Shown: in pieces, positions 1 through 9,304 of the stretch
Numbering within the stretch: position 1 is the first letter of the stretch
Layout of the letters: each line of letters opens with the position of its first letter
NCBI GenBank assembly: GCA_002433235.1
Contig: DJHS01000133.1
Coordinates: 53,618 to 117,617, forward strand
Origin: UBA6614 sp002433235
GTDB taxonomy: Bacteria; Verrucomicrobiota; Verrucomicrobiia; Limisphaerales; UBA1100
Length of the DNA: 64,000 nucleotides
Direction of reading: 5' to 3'
Made by a program: the position numbers and the translations under genes
Notes under the pieces: generated by a model
Database searches by the model: none
What the model was told of the DNA's origin: nothing
What the model saw: only the letters and a program-made list of their open reading frames with translations

Positions 1-1099
1 AACACGCCACCGCCATTCCATGCCGCCGCTGCAGGCGCGACGCCAGCTGAAAAAGGGCCTCTACTTGGCCCCGGGGCACAACCACATCCTGATTAATTTT
101 GGTCAGGCCCGTGTCCCGCAGCGAATACGAAAATTCCCGCCGAACCGCCCATACCTTTTCACACGCAACAGCACCCAAGGCGCGGCGCAAAAAAACCGGC
201 TTGTTTCCCTTGGCCAACCGCTCCAGCCCGCGCAATTCCGAGCGCACGGATGACTCCTGCCCATCCATCTCCACAATCAAATGCGCTTTGCAGCCGCCAA
301 ACATTCGTGTCCCTGTTCGATCACGCGCCGCCGCCAGTGTAAATTCATCCGCCAATTCCACGGCACTCGGCAGAAACCCTTCCGCGAACAAGGCCCGGAC
401 CGTGCGCGCCGCGGCCTTCATGGTTTTAAATCCTACCGAGAGGCCAGCCCTGTAAGGCGGCAACGGCAACAACTTCAGGGTTGCCTCCGTCACCACCCCG
501 AGCAATCCCTCTGATCCTGTGAATAGCCTCGCGAAATCGAAGCCCGTTGCATCCTTGTGTGTTCGTCCGCCAAATCGAACCATATCCCCCGAGGCAAGAA
601 CCACCTGCAGACCCAGGACATAGTCCCGCGTCACCCCATACTTCACACTTCGTGGTCCGCCTGCGTTGGTGGCAATGTTGCCACCGATGCTGCAATTGGA
701 ACGGCTCGCGGGATCGGGTGGATAGTAAAGCCCCACCGACTCCACCCGTTCCTGCAGCGTGGCGGTGATGACGCCCGGCTGCACCACGGCCACAAAATCG
801 CGCCCACTGATTTCCTTGATGCGCCTCAATCTCGTCAAAGAAAGCGCAATACCACCCCGCAGGGGCACACATCCCCCCACATAGCCAAACCCCGCGCCAC
901 GTGCCGTCACGGGAATTTGATTTCGCGAAGCATGTTTTAATATTCGGGAAACAGCCGCCACACTTCGCGGCAACGCCACGGCCTCAGGCATTCCCGTCGC
1001 AAACCATTTGTCCCCCGCGTGCTCTTTGCGGGTGCGTTCGTCCAAGCGCAATTCCCCGGGGCCAAGCAACTGTTGCAGGCGTTTCAGTGCGCGGCTCAT
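1..1099 (-). CDS. FAD-binding oxidase, GlcD-like (partial, C-terminus off the left edge)
   Basis: This is a flavoprotein of the GlcD/vanillyl-alcohol oxidase FAD-binding fold (PCMH type), which oxidises 2-hydroxy acids such as glycolate or D-lactate. About 366 codons are visible before the window edge. The first residues read MSRALKRLQQLL. The FAD-binding loop has the RGAGFGYVGG pattern near residue 70, a PPDPASRSNCSIGGNIATNA stretch follows at about 120-140, and FTGSEGLLGVVTEATLKL lies near 195-212. All three are classic GlcD positions. The ATG overlaps the stop of the DUF2007 gene by 4 nt, so it is the last visible gene of the mlaE operon. The substrate cannot be told from the sequence, and the C-terminal FAD-oxidase cap domain is only partly visible. 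Confidence 0.85.
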   Translation of the reverse strand, partial: MSRALKRLQQLLGPGELRLDERTRKEHAGDKWFATGMPEAVALPRSVAAVSRILKHASRNQIPVTARGAGFGYVGGCVPLRGGIALSLTRLRRIKEISGRDFVAVVQPGVITATLQERVESVGLYYPPDPASRSNCSIGGNIATNAGGPRSVKYGVTRDYVLGLQVVLASGDMVRFGGRTHKDATGFDFARLFTGSEGLLGVVTEATLKLLPLPPYRAGLSVGFKTMKAAARTVRALFAEGFLPSAVELADEFTLAAARDRTGTRMFGGCKAHLIVEMDGQESSVRSELRGLERLAKGNKPVFLRRALGAVACEKVWAVRREFSYSLRDTGLTKINQDVVVPRGQVEALFQLASRLQRRHGMAVAC

Positions 1100-1311
1100 G
1101 CCTCTTCCTCCAAGAGAACACGCGCTTCGCCAGCCTGAGAGAATGGCACTTCAACGCGAACACCCGCGGGTTCCAGCGACAGACCTCCGCCCATCACAGT
1201 GCTAATTTCATTCTGAACAATAGCTGCGATTCCCGCCGCACGAAGACGGGAGCAAACCAACTGCGCCTCGGCCGCGTTGGCGGTTTTGAAGACGGCTACC
1301 GGCTCCATCAT
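1096..1311 (-). CDS. DUF2007-type small protein (putative signal-transducing protein)
   Basis: This 71-residue protein has the single-domain layout of the DUF2007 (PF09413) family: an opening VAVFKTANAAEAQLVCSRL helix, a GIAAIVQNE strand and a C-terminal VRVEVPFSQAGEARVLLEE segment. Family members are small ferredoxin-like-fold proteins of unknown function. Two Met codons are adjacent at the start. The ATG overlaps the mlaD stop by 4 nt and its own stop overlaps the start of the oxidase gene by 4 nt, so it is translationally coupled in the operon. No catalytic residues are evident. Confidence 0.75.
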   Translation of the reverse strand: MMEPVAVFKTANAAEAQLVCSRLRAAGIAAIVQNEISTVMGGGLSLEPAGVRVEVPFSQAGEARVLLEEEA

Positions 1312-2618
1312 TTCTCAAGCCGGGACTTGGGTCGAAAGATGCGCGGGGGGGTGCGTTCGGATCGTTCGCCCTTCCAGAGAATACCGTACTCGTTGAGATT
1401 ACTCACTAGGGTGGACATCCGCAGCGAGGTGTGGCTGAAATTCGTGACCATCTGCGCAAAGTCCGCCTTCATTTTTTTATCCTGAAACAGTCCCCCGGCA
1501 AGGCCTTCGCCTCTTTCAAACAAGGCGATCACCTTGCCGATGTTGCCGGTTGCCTGCTTCAAATTCATGCTAACCTCGCGCGCGTTGGTCACAATGTCTT
1601 TGATGCTCTCACTGTTGTCCACGACTGACTTCTCAACCTGTTCAGCAGTTTTGTCCAGCCGCGCCGTAAGTTGCTGTACATTACGAATCGTTTGCTCCAC
1701 CACCACACGGTTTGTCGCCACCGTCTGTTCCACACTTGTGGCGGCCCGCTGCACGGAACCGGATGCCTTGGCCGCGTTTTCCATGACCTTGGCCAGTTGC
1801 GGCTGGGCGTCGGCAACGACTTTTTCCAACTGCCCAACGGTCTTGTCCATCGACTCGGTGGTCTTCTTTAAATCCGAAAACAAGGCGGCCACGTTCGGCG
1901 CATTGGTTGCCACCAGTGACTGGATTTGGCCGGCTGTAGCTTCCACACGCTCTGCCACAGAGATTCCACGCTGGGCAATGTTGGTCATTTGCTCGGTCAC
2001 CAAAACCATTCGCTCGGAAAACATCTTCACTTCGCCGGACACGTCATGCACATTGGCAATCGTGGCGTTCAAGTTGGACAACGTGTTTCCGCTCAATAGA
2101 TCCTGATCCACCCGATGCACCATGTTGGAAAAAGTGCCCACCAGCCCATCAAGCTTCATGACCATCCCATCCACGCGCTCCACCAGCCCTTCCGCTTTCT
2201 CCCCAATACGCTCCAAGCTCATGGATTCCCGTGCGACCACATGGCCGTCCATTTCCAGCTTTGACCCACGATTGTTCGTGGGTGACACCGAGACATACTG
2301 ATCCCCCATCAAGCCCACCGAGGCCACCGCAAATTCGTCATTTTCGTGGACGCGATAACGGTCGAAAATTCTGAGGAAAATCCACACGTTGCCGTCATCC
2401 TGTAGTTCCACCTTATTGACATAGCCAATGCGAACCCCAGACATGACAACATTCGCATGATCCACCAAGTTGCCCGCCGACTGGGTTTCCATGACCACCG
2501 TGTAGGTTTCGGCCAAGCCCATGCGGGTCTCACTGAAACGAATGGCGAGTGCCGCCGCCAACGCCAGACAAACCACCATGAACAAGCCCACTTTCAATTC
2601 CAGCCGGCTGCTGCTCAT
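1308..2618 (-). CDS. mlaD: MCE/MlaD-family lipid-transport protein with long helical tail
   Basis: This is the periplasmic substrate-binding subunit of an Mla-type phospholipid ABC transporter. One N-terminal membrane helix (about residues 8-27) is followed by a single MCE domain at about 35-115. Characteristic features there are the VVMSGVRIGYVNKVEL segment and the VGLMGDQYVSVSP strand. E. coli MlaD is about 180 residues, whereas this protein has 436. The extra roughly 300 residues form a long amphipathic, coiled-coil-like helix with repeated ANV/TVEQ/ATNR segments, as in the long MCE proteins of plants, actinobacteria and PVC bacteria. The ATG overlaps the mlaF stop by 4 nt. The tail may form a tube or needle crossing the periplasm (inference). 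Confidence 0.9.
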   Translation of the reverse strand: MSSSRLELKVGLFMVVCLALAAALAIRFSETRMGLAETYTVVMETQSAGNLVDHANVVMSGVRIGYVNKVELQDDGNVWIFLRIFDRYRVHENDEFAVASVGLMGDQYVSVSPTNNRGSKLEMDGHVVARESMSLERIGEKAEGLVERVDGMVMKLDGLVGTFSNMVHRVDQDLLSGNTLSNLNATIANVHDVSGEVKMFSERMVLVTEQMTNIAQRGISVAERVEATAGQIQSLVATNAPNVAALFSDLKKTTESMDKTVGQLEKVVADAQPQLAKVMENAAKASGSVQRAATSVEQTVATNRVVVEQTIRNVQQLTARLDKTAEQVEKSVVDNSESIKDIVTNAREVSMNLKQATGNIGKVIALFERGEGLAGGLFQDKKMKADFAQMVTNFSHTSLRMSTLVSNLNEYGILWKGERSERTPPRIFRPKSRLEK

Positions 2619-3361
2619 GCGAATTCCACCTCCTTCAAGTCGGCCTCTCCCTTGATAAACCGGCTCACCACCGGGTCTCTCGACATGAAAACATTTTCCG
2701 CCGTGTCGTCGAGATAAATCCTTCCACCATGCAGATAGAGCACCCTTTCACCCAGACGTCGGGCCGTGCGCATGTCATGCGTCACCACCAGTGTCGTGGC
2801 GTGCAGTCGCTCATTCACACGCATCATCAACTGGTCAATGCTATCCGACACCATCGGGTCCAACCCGGTGGTCGGCTCGTCATAAAGGATAATCTCAGGC
2901 CGGTGCACAATGGCGCGGGCAAGGCCCACGCGCTTTTTCATGCCGCCTGAAAGTTCAGCTGGAAGCTTGGCTTCAATCCCCGGCAACTCCACCAGCTCCA
3001 GCACCTCGGCCACACGATCGCCAATGTCTCTGGCGGTCAAATCCTCGCGTCCCAGTGAAAAGGCAATGTTTTCGGCCACGGTCAGGGAATCAAACAATGC
3101 TGCTCCTTGGAACAGCATGCCAAACCGGCTGCGAATGGGCAAAAGCTCCCTTTCTGACAACGGCACCAAGTCCTGGTCATCCAAGCGCACCTCGCCGGCA
3201 TCCGGTTTCATCAATGCAGCCAGATGCTTGACCAGCACACTTTTACCCACACCGCTGCGGCCAATGACCGCGACGGATTCCCCGGACTCCAGTGCAAAAC
3301 TGATCCCATCCAGCACGGTTTGCGTGCCGAAGCGCTTGGTTAAATTGCGAACCTCAATCAT
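2615..3361 (-). CDS. mlaF: Mla-type ABC transporter ATP-binding protein
   Basis: This is the ATPase of the MlaE/F/D lipid transporter. Walker A reads GRSGVGKS near residue 37, the signature is LSGGMKKRVGLARAI (the KK variant typical of MlaF), Walker B is IILYDEPTTGLD, and the switch His is in VTHD. I start it at MIEVRNLTKRFG because that ATG overlaps the mlaE stop in an ATGA. The reading frame stays open 26 codons further upstream, but that part lies inside mlaE. The length of 248 residues is normal for the family. Confidence 0.93.
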   Translation of the reverse strand: MIEVRNLTKRFGTQTVLDGISFALESGESVAVIGRSGVGKSVLVKHLAALMKPDAGEVRLDDQDLVPLSERELLPIRSRFGMLFQGAALFDSLTVAENIAFSLGREDLTARDIGDRVAEVLELVELPGIEAKLPAELSGGMKKRVGLARAIVHRPEIILYDEPTTGLDPMVSDSIDQLMMRVNERLHATTLVVTHDMRTARRLGERVLYLHGGRIYLDDTAENVFMSRDPVVSRFIKGEADLKEVEFA

Positions 3362-4146
3362 CCCCACATTCCCAGTGACATAAAAAATTTTCGGAGGAAC
3401 AGCGTCAGGAAAAAATTGGAGATAAGGATTGTGATGCAAGAGTGTACCACCGCCTGATTGGTGGCGCGTCCCACGCCTTCAGCGCCTTGACCGCAATTGA
3501 GTCCCCGATAACAGCCAATGACGGAAATAACCGCACCAAAAAAGACGGACTTGATCAATCCCGCCCATAGGTCAATGGGGTCGGTGAAGAACGCCATATG
3601 CTTGATTGAGTAGGCCCCATCCATACCCAGAAGTGTCGTACCCACCACATAAGCACACACAATGCCCACAGACACGGCGATCACCGTGAGCAGCGGCATG
3701 GCAATGACCGTCGCCAACACGCGCGGCACAACCAAATGATCCACCGGGTGTGTAGCCATGGTGCGCAGCGCGTCAATCTGCTCGGTCACGCGCATGGTGC
3801 CCAGTTCCGCGGTGATGGCCGCCCCGATGCGCCCGGCCACCATCAACCCCGCCAGCACGGGGCCCATCTCACCCGTCATGGCCACGCTGACCACCGCCAA
3901 TGCGGAAGAACCCATGTCCACTTTTTCAAACTGAAAAAAAGTCTGCGCGCAAAGCACCATGCCCGCGAAGCCGCCCGTGATGAGAACCACCGACTGGGAC
4001 TTGACCCCAATGAAATGAAGTTGCCGAACCACCTCGCGAAGATTCGGACGCACCGTGGCCAAGCTGCGCAGCACCTCTCCCCCCATCAAGGTGATGCGCC
4101 CCAAGCCCAGCACGAATTGTGTCAACACACCCGTGGCTTCGTTCAT
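3358..4146 (-). CDS. mlaE: MlaE-family ABC transporter permease
   Basis: This is the integral-membrane subunit of the lipid transporter (DUF140/MlaE family), 262 residues with about five to six membrane helices. Family landmarks are GEMGPVLAGLMVAGRIGAAI near residue 90-110, AELGTMRVTEQIDALRTM just after it (the coupling helix that contacts MlaF), and a C-terminal GVGRATNQAVV segment. It is the first gene of the run mlaE-mlaF-mlaD-DUF2007-oxidase, in which every junction is a 4-nt overlap. No mlaB or mlaC gene is adjacent, which is common outside Proteobacteria. Confidence 0.93.
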   Translation of the reverse strand: MNEATGVLTQFVLGLGRITLMGGEVLRSLATVRPNLREVVRQLHFIGVKSQSVVLITGGFAGMVLCAQTFFQFEKVDMGSSALAVVSVAMTGEMGPVLAGLMVAGRIGAAITAELGTMRVTEQIDALRTMATHPVDHLVVPRVLATVIAMPLLTVIAVSVGIVCAYVVGTTLLGMDGAYSIKHMAFFTDPIDLWAGLIKSVFFGAVISVIGCYRGLNCGQGAEGVGRATNQAVVHSCITILISNFFLTLFLRKFFMSLGMWG

Positions 4147-4198
4147 GATTTGAACAATCTACCTCCCCTTCCCGAAAATGCACGCCACACGGCGCTCT

Positions 4199-6694
4199 TT
4201 ATTGACCAGAGACCGCTTTCTCGGCAGGCGTCTTTTGAGAGAAAGTCAATTTCTCCTCGTCCGCCGAGATATTGATGGGCTCACCATCATGCACGGTGCC
4301 GCGCAGAATTTCCTCGGCCAACGGATCCTCGAGATAACGCTCCACCGCACGACGCATCGGACGCGCGCCGTACTGCGGATCAAATCCCTTCTCCACGAGG
4401 AAATCACGTGCCTTGTCATCCAATTTCAGGTCGATCTCCTTCGCCTTGAGGCGATCAATGACCTTGCTCATCTCCAAGTCAAGGATCACCAGCAGATCAT
4501 CACGCGACAGGGACCGGAACACAATCACGTCGTCCAACCGGTTCAGGAATTCAGGCCTGAACGCGCGCTTGGCTTCATCCATGATTTGCTCGCGCATCTT
4601 GCCGTAGTCGATCTCATCGGTCGATGTGGTGAAACCGATGGTGGCGCCGGGCTTGACTTTGTCCGCGCCAATGTTGGAGGTCATTAGGATGATCGTGTTG
4701 CGGAAATCCACCGTGCGCCCTTGGCTGTCCGTCAACTTACCCTCCTCCAAAATCTGCAGGAGCATGTTCATCACGTCCGGATGAGCCTTCTCCATCTCGT
4801 CAAACAGAACCACGGAGTAAGGCTTGCGACGAACCTGCTCGGTAAGCTGCCCCCCATCCTCAAAGCCAACATAACCCGGCGGTGAACCGACCAGCCGCGA
4901 ACTGGCGAACTTCTCCATGTATTCGCTCATGTCGATTTGAATCAACGCCTTGGTGTCGCCAAACAATTCCGAGGCAATCGTCTTGGCCAAGAGCGTCTTG
5001 CCCACGCCCGTCGGTCCGAGCAGCGCAAAAGTGCCGATTGGCCGCGCTGGATCCTTCAGATCCGCCCGGCTGCGTCGGAGCGCCTTGCACAACGCCGTCA
5101 CCGCCTCGTCCTGGCCAATGATCACCCGGGACAACTCGCTCTCCATGTCGAGCAGTTTCTTGATCTCGTCCTTTTCCATCCGCTTCAGCGGAATGCCGGT
5201 CCATTTCGCGACGACCTGTAAAATATCCTCTTCATCAATGACCACCGACTTCTCCTCGCTGGCGGCTTTCCATTCATTGATGCGCGTCTCCAAGGCCTCC
5301 TTCGCGTGCTTTTCTTCATCGCGCATGGATGCCGCACCCTCGAAATCCTGCTCCTTGATCGCCTCTTCCTTCTTCTTCTTGATCTCCTCGATCTTTTCCT
5401 CCAAGCCCTTGATGTCGGGCGGCCGCGTCATAGCCTTGATACGCCCGCGGCTGCCCGCTTCGTCCATCACGTCAATGGCCTTGTCCGGCAGGAAACGCTC
5501 GGTGATGTAACGCGAGGAAAGGCTCACTGCCGCCTCAAGGGCATCATCCGTAATCGTTGCCTTATGGTGATCCTCATATTTCGGCCGCAGCCCCTTCATG
5601 ATTTCCACCGCCTCACTGGCATCTGGCTCCTCAACCTTCACCGTCTGGAATCGTCGCTCCAGTGCCGCGTCCTTCTCGATATACTTTCGGTACTCATTCA
5701 ACGTGGTGGCACCAACACACTGCAACTCGCCCCGGCTCAGGGCTGGCTTGATGATGTTGCTGGCATCCATCGTGCCCTCGGCCGACCCCGCCCCCACGAT
5801 CGTGTGCAACTCATCGATAAACAGGATGACGTTCTTCGCGCGTCGAATTTCATCCATCACCGCCTTGATGCGCTCTTCAAACTGGCCGCGGTATTTCGTA
5901 CCCGCCACCATCAGCGCCAAGTCCAGTGTGATGACCTTTCGCTCCCTTAAAATTTCCGGCACGTTGCCCTTCGCAATTTCCTGCGCCAGACCCTCGACGA
6001 TAGCCGTCTTGCCCACGCCCGCCTCACCAAGCAGCACGGGATTGTTCTTGGTGCGCCGGCACAAAATCTGAATCACCCGCTCAATCTCGTCCTGCCGACC
6101 AATCACCGGATCCATTTCGCCCTTCTTGGCAACCTCCGTCAGATCCCGTCCAAATGCCCTAAGTGCGGGTGTCTTTGTGCCCTTCTTGCCCTTGGGCGGA
6201 TCCCCTTCATCGACCTCCTCCAAATCTTCCTCGCCGCCCACAAAGTTGGGGTCAAGTTCCCGCAAAATTTCCTGCCGGGTCTGCTCAATGTCGATATCCA
6301 GATTCTTCAACACCCGTGCCGCCACGCCCTCGCCCTCGCGCAGCAATCCAAGCAAAATATGCTCCGTACCAACGTAAGTGTGCGCCAATGCCTTGGCTTC
6401 CTTGGACGCGAGATTTAAAACCTTCTTGACGCGGGGCGTGTACGGAATGTTGCCCACCTGTTTTTGGTCGGGCCCCGTGCCCACTTGTTTTTCCACCTCC
6501 AGACGCACTGTTTCCAAGTCGAGCCCCATTTTCTGAAGCACGTTCACCGCCACACCCTGCCCCAGCTTGATCAAGCCCAGCAGCAAGTGCTCGGTACCCA
6601 CAAAATTGTGGTTGAACCGGTCCGCCTCCTTGCGCGCCAGTGCCAGCACCTGCTGGGCCCGCGGCGTAAAGTTGCTCATCCCTTCGTCACTCAT
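4199..6694 (-). CDS. clpC: ATP-dependent Clp protease ATP-binding subunit ClpC
   Basis: This Hsp100/ClpC unfoldase feeds substrates to ClpP. Two Clp-N repeats lie in the first 150 residues. AAA+ domain 1 has GEAGVGKTA and VILFIDELHT. A middle domain follows with a UVR-like segment (KKKEEAIKEQDFEGAASMRD). AAA+ domain 2 has GPTGVGKTLLAKT and VVLFDEMEKA, and a ClpC-type C-terminal small domain ends the protein. The start is placed at MSDEGMSNFTPRAQ, just after a GGAAGG stretch; MSNFTP five codons on (6679) is equally possible. It follows mcsA and mcsB, the adaptor and arginine kinase that mark proteins for ClpC in Firmicutes. Confidence 0.96.
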   Translation of the reverse strand: MSDEGMSNFTPRAQQVLALARKEADRFNHNFVGTEHLLLGLIKLGQGVAVNVLQKMGLDLETVRLEVEKQVGTGPDQKQVGNIPYTPRVKKVLNLASKEAKALAHTYVGTEHILLGLLREGEGVAARVLKNLDIDIEQTRQEILRELDPNFVGGEEDLEEVDEGDPPKGKKGTKTPALRAFGRDLTEVAKKGEMDPVIGRQDEIERVIQILCRRTKNNPVLLGEAGVGKTAIVEGLAQEIAKGNVPEILRERKVITLDLALMVAGTKYRGQFEERIKAVMDEIRRAKNVILFIDELHTIVGAGSAEGTMDASNIIKPALSRGELQCVGATTLNEYRKYIEKDAALERRFQTVKVEEPDASEAVEIMKGLRPKYEDHHKATITDDALEAAVSLSSRYITERFLPDKAIDVMDEAGSRGRIKAMTRPPDIKGLEEKIEEIKKKKEEAIKEQDFEGAASMRDEEKHAKEALETRINEWKAASEEKSVVIDEEDILQVVAKWTGIPLKRMEKDEIKKLLDMESELSRVIIGQDEAVTALCKALRRSRADLKDPARPIGTFALLGPTGVGKTLLAKTIASELFGDTKALIQIDMSEYMEKFASSRLVGSPPGYVGFEDGGQLTEQVRRKPYSVVLFDEMEKAHPDVMNMLLQILEEGKLTDSQGRTVDFRNTIILMTSNIGADKVKPGATIGFTTSTDEIDYGKMREQIMDEAKRAFRPEFLNRLDDVIVFRSLSRDDLLVILDLEMSKVIDRLKAKEIDLKLDDKARDFLVEKGFDPQYGARPMRRAVERYLEDPLAEEILRGTVHDGEPINISADEEKLTFSQKTPAEKAVSGQ

Positions 6695-6803
6695 TTCCTT
6701 CCGAAATTTGCCTCCAAATCCACCATTTGTCCAGCATGCCGCATACCAACTTATGCCCAAACACAAAAAATCCCCTTATTTACTGGACGACCCATATGGG
6801 CCG

Positions 6804-7880
6804 TTATTCGGGCAATTGCAGCCCGCTGATGCTGCCCAGCCGTTCCCGCAGCAGGCTCGCCCGATGGACATCCCGTTCCTCCCCGGAAAGTTTTTCCCCC
6901 ACCATGTGCTGCAGATGCGCCGGCTGGGTGATGAGGAACAATTCATCCAGTATCGATTTACCAACATCTGGCAACAATCCCATAACCACCCCCAAACGCA
7001 TGAGCGAAAGCTGGTTCATGGCCTCCTTGCTGCTCACAATGTGCGCGTTGGCAAGGATGCCACAGGCGCGCCCAATGTGGTTGAACAATTCCGCCGGCTT
7101 GTTTTGCAAAAGCGTCTGGCGCGCATTCTCCTCGTGCTCGATGATCTGGAGAAGCACCTTGCTGATCCTTTCCACGATGTCCCCTTCCGACTCGCCCAGC
7201 GTCATTTGGTTTGAGACCTGAAAGATGTGACCCAGTGCCTCAGTTCCCTCGCCATACAAGCCACGCACGGCATGCCCCAGCTTGGTCACCGCCTGCACAA
7301 TCTGGTTTACCTGTTCTTGCAAAACCAAGCCTGGCAGGTGCAGCATGGCACTCACCCGAATGCCCGTGCCCAGATTGGTTGGACACGCCGTCAGGTAGCC
7401 CAACTGGCCGTCAAAAGCATATTCAAGCTTTTTCTCCAAGCTCGTGTCCAGACGGTCGATTTTTTGCCAGACCTGCTTGAGTTGCAGTCCCGGCAACAAC
7501 GCCTGCATGCGCAGGTGATCCTCCTCATTGATCATCACGCACATCGACTGGTCCTTGTTCATCACCAGCCCGCTGCCCGAATTCTTGGCCGCGTGTTCAC
7601 GGCTGATGTGATGACGTTCCACTAGTACCTGTTTATCCAAAGCCTTCAGGTTGGCCATCGACTCACTGTAACATCCACGCATGGCCGAGAGCCCTGACAC
7701 CGCCGGCTGAATTAAATCACAAGCCTCCACCCGTTCCGCCTTTTTCGCTCGGCCGGGAAAAGGCCGGCCCATCACGTTTCGCGCAAGGCGAACACGGCTC
7801 GACAAGACAACGTGGTCCCCCTTGGCTTCGCGCCCCGCAAATTCATCCGTGCCAACCAAAAATTCGTGCAGTTTCGTCAT
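6804..7880 (-). CDS. mcsB: Protein arginine kinase McsB (ATP:guanido phosphotransferase)
   Basis: This kinase phosphorylates arginine side chains on proteins, tagging them for ClpCP. The protein has 358 residues with the guanido-kinase fold: SSRVRLARNVMGRPFPG near the N-terminus, NEEDHLRMQ near residue 130, the catalytic-cysteine loop CPTNLGTGIRVSAM near 170, and NAHIVSSKEAMNQLS near the C-terminus. The start MTKLHEF is fixed by an ATGA overlap with the mcsA stop. Arginine, creatine or taurocyamine kinase function is unlikely given the mcsA-mcsB-clpC context. Confidence 0.95.
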   Translation of the reverse strand: MTKLHEFLVGTDEFAGREAKGDHVVLSSRVRLARNVMGRPFPGRAKKAERVEACDLIQPAVSGLSAMRGCYSESMANLKALDKQVLVERHHISREHAAKNSGSGLVMNKDQSMCVMINEEDHLRMQALLPGLQLKQVWQKIDRLDTSLEKKLEYAFDGQLGYLTACPTNLGTGIRVSAMLHLPGLVLQEQVNQIVQAVTKLGHAVRGLYGEGTEALGHIFQVSNQMTLGESEGDIVERISKVLLQIIEHEENARQTLLQNKPAELFNHIGRACGILANAHIVSSKEAMNQLSLMRLGVVMGLLPDVGKSILDELFLITQPAHLQHMVGEKLSGEERDVHRASLLRERLGSISGLQLPE

Positions 7881-8374
7881 GCCGCCGATTCCTGTTCCAG
7901 TTCCTTGATCTCGTCCCGCAGTTGTGCCGCCAATTCGTAATTCTCCTCCTCCACGGCCCGCGCCAGTCGTTCCTGCAGTTTCTCCCGCTGCTGGGTGGCC
8001 CGTTTGGCCTGTTGCAGCACCTTGGGCACTTTGCCCACGTGCTCCGTCCCCTTGTGCATTTGCTTCACCATTCCCTCCAGCGGCCCCGCGAATGTTTGAT
8101 AACATGCCGGACATCCAAGCCGGCCGCTTTTTTTAAAGTCTGCGTGCGCGAACCCGCACTCATCGCACACCAGTTCACCACCCCCGGCCGCTTCAATTTC
8201 TGAAGACGCTCCCAACCCGAGCAGCAAATCCGCCAACGCAAACCCCTGCGGATCCGTCACCCCCTTGTCCTTCGCGCAGTCCTCGCAGAGGTCAATCTTT
8301 TTCATCTGACCCTCCACAATCTCGGTCAGGTGAACCGTCGCCTCATTTTCACATCCTGTTTGGCAGCATTTCAT
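7877..8374 (-). CDS. mcsA: McsA-like activator with zinc fingers and UVR motif
   Basis: This is the partner and activator of McsB. The 165 residues contain an N-terminal CCQTGC...CEDC cysteine set, a second CDEC...CPAC set at about residues 70-95, and a C-terminal UVR motif (ENYELAAQLRDEIKELEQE). This is the usual order for McsA. A purine-rich GGGAGGGG precedes the ATG by about 6 nt, a good ribosome-binding site. The gene starts 14 nt after the end of ilvE. No ctsR repressor gene is nearby, unlike the Firmicutes operon. Confidence 0.93.
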   Translation of the reverse strand: MKCCQTGCENEATVHLTEIVEGQMKKIDLCEDCAKDKGVTDPQGFALADLLLGLGASSEIEAAGGGELVCDECGFAHADFKKSGRLGCPACYQTFAGPLEGMVKQMHKGTEHVGKVPKVLQQAKRATQQREKLQERLARAVEEENYELAAQLRDEIKELEQESAA

Positions 8375-8388
8375 GCAAATCCCCTCCC

Positions 8389-9255
8389 CTAAATTGCCTC
8401 ACCTTCTGAGTTCGTCAAGTCGTGGTAGGCCTGAATCAACTTCTTGGTTACCGGCCCCGGTTTGCCACGTCCAATCTCCCGTCCATCAATCGACTTCACC
8501 GGCGCAATTTCCGCCGCGGTGCCCGTGATGAAACATTCGTCCGCACAGTAAAGGTCATACCGCGTCAAGTCTGTCTCGGCGACCTCCAACTCTTGCTCGC
8601 GTGCCAAGTCGATCACCACTCCGCGCGTAATCCCGCGCAGGGCACCGGCCGTCAATGGCGGCGTCAGCAATTTTCCTCCCGAAAGAATAAACACATTATC
8701 GCCAGTGCATTCCGCCACGTTGCCCGCGGGGTTGAGCATGATCGCCTCCGCGCAGCCGCCGATCTTCGCCTCAATTTTCGCGAGAATGTTGTTCAGGTAA
8801 TTCAATGACTTGATCGCCGGGTTGATGGCATTGGCGTAGTTCCGCGTGGTGGGCACGGTGATCAACGGCATGCCCTGCTCATAAAGTGCCTTCGGATAGA
8901 GCTGAATCTTGTCCGCGATCACGATCACCGAGCCCTTCTTGCATCGGTCTGGGTCAAGCCCCAAGGTTCCCGTTCCTCGCGTCACCACCAGTCGAACGTA
9001 GCCGTCTTGAATGCCGTTCTTCCGGCAGGTCTGCACAACGGCCTTGGTGATGGCCGCACGTGACATCGGCATCTTCAGAAGGATCGCCTTGGCCGAGTAA
9101 AACAACCGATCGATGTGCTCCTTGAGCTTGAATACGCGGCCGTTGTAAGCCCGGATGCCCTCAAACACACCGTCGCCATACAACAGGCCATGATCGAACA
9201 CCGAAATTTTTGCGTTCTTCTCGTCGTAAAATTTTCCGTCAATGAAGACCTTCAT
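8389..9255 (-). CDS. ilvE: Branched-chain amino acid aminotransferase (class IV)
   Basis: This PLP enzyme performs the last transamination in Leu/Ile/Val synthesis. It has 288 residues beginning MKVFIDGKFYDEKNAKISVF. Class IV landmarks are FDHGLLYGDGVFEGIRAY near residue 20-37, the Schiff-base Lys in INPAIKSLNYLNNILAK, and CFITGTAAEIAPV near the C-terminus. The open frame runs 43 codons further upstream, but that segment has no family similarity and contains the relic noted at 9305-9393. D-amino-acid aminotransferase is a possible alternative, but the loop sequences fit IlvE better. Confidence 0.9.
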   Translation of the reverse strand: MKVFIDGKFYDEKNAKISVFDHGLLYGDGVFEGIRAYNGRVFKLKEHIDRLFYSAKAILLKMPMSRAAITKAVVQTCRKNGIQDGYVRLVVTRGTGTLGLDPDRCKKGSVIVIADKIQLYPKALYEQGMPLITVPTTRNYANAINPAIKSLNYLNNILAKIEAKIGGCAEAIMLNPAGNVAECTGDNVFILSGGKLLTPPLTAGALRGITRGVVIDLAREQELEVAETDLTRYDLYCADECFITGTAAEIAPVKSIDGREIGRGKPGPVTKKLIQAYHDLTNSEGEAI

Positions 9256-9304
9256 CGCAAGGGCCGCCGAAGCTAAGCGGAACAATCCCACCGCGCAACA
9301 AACT

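Noticed and set aside
6791..6800. Palindrome CCCATATGGG between mcsB and clpC
   Set aside because: Single 10-bp palindrome without flanking repeats; does not match a CtsR-type box.
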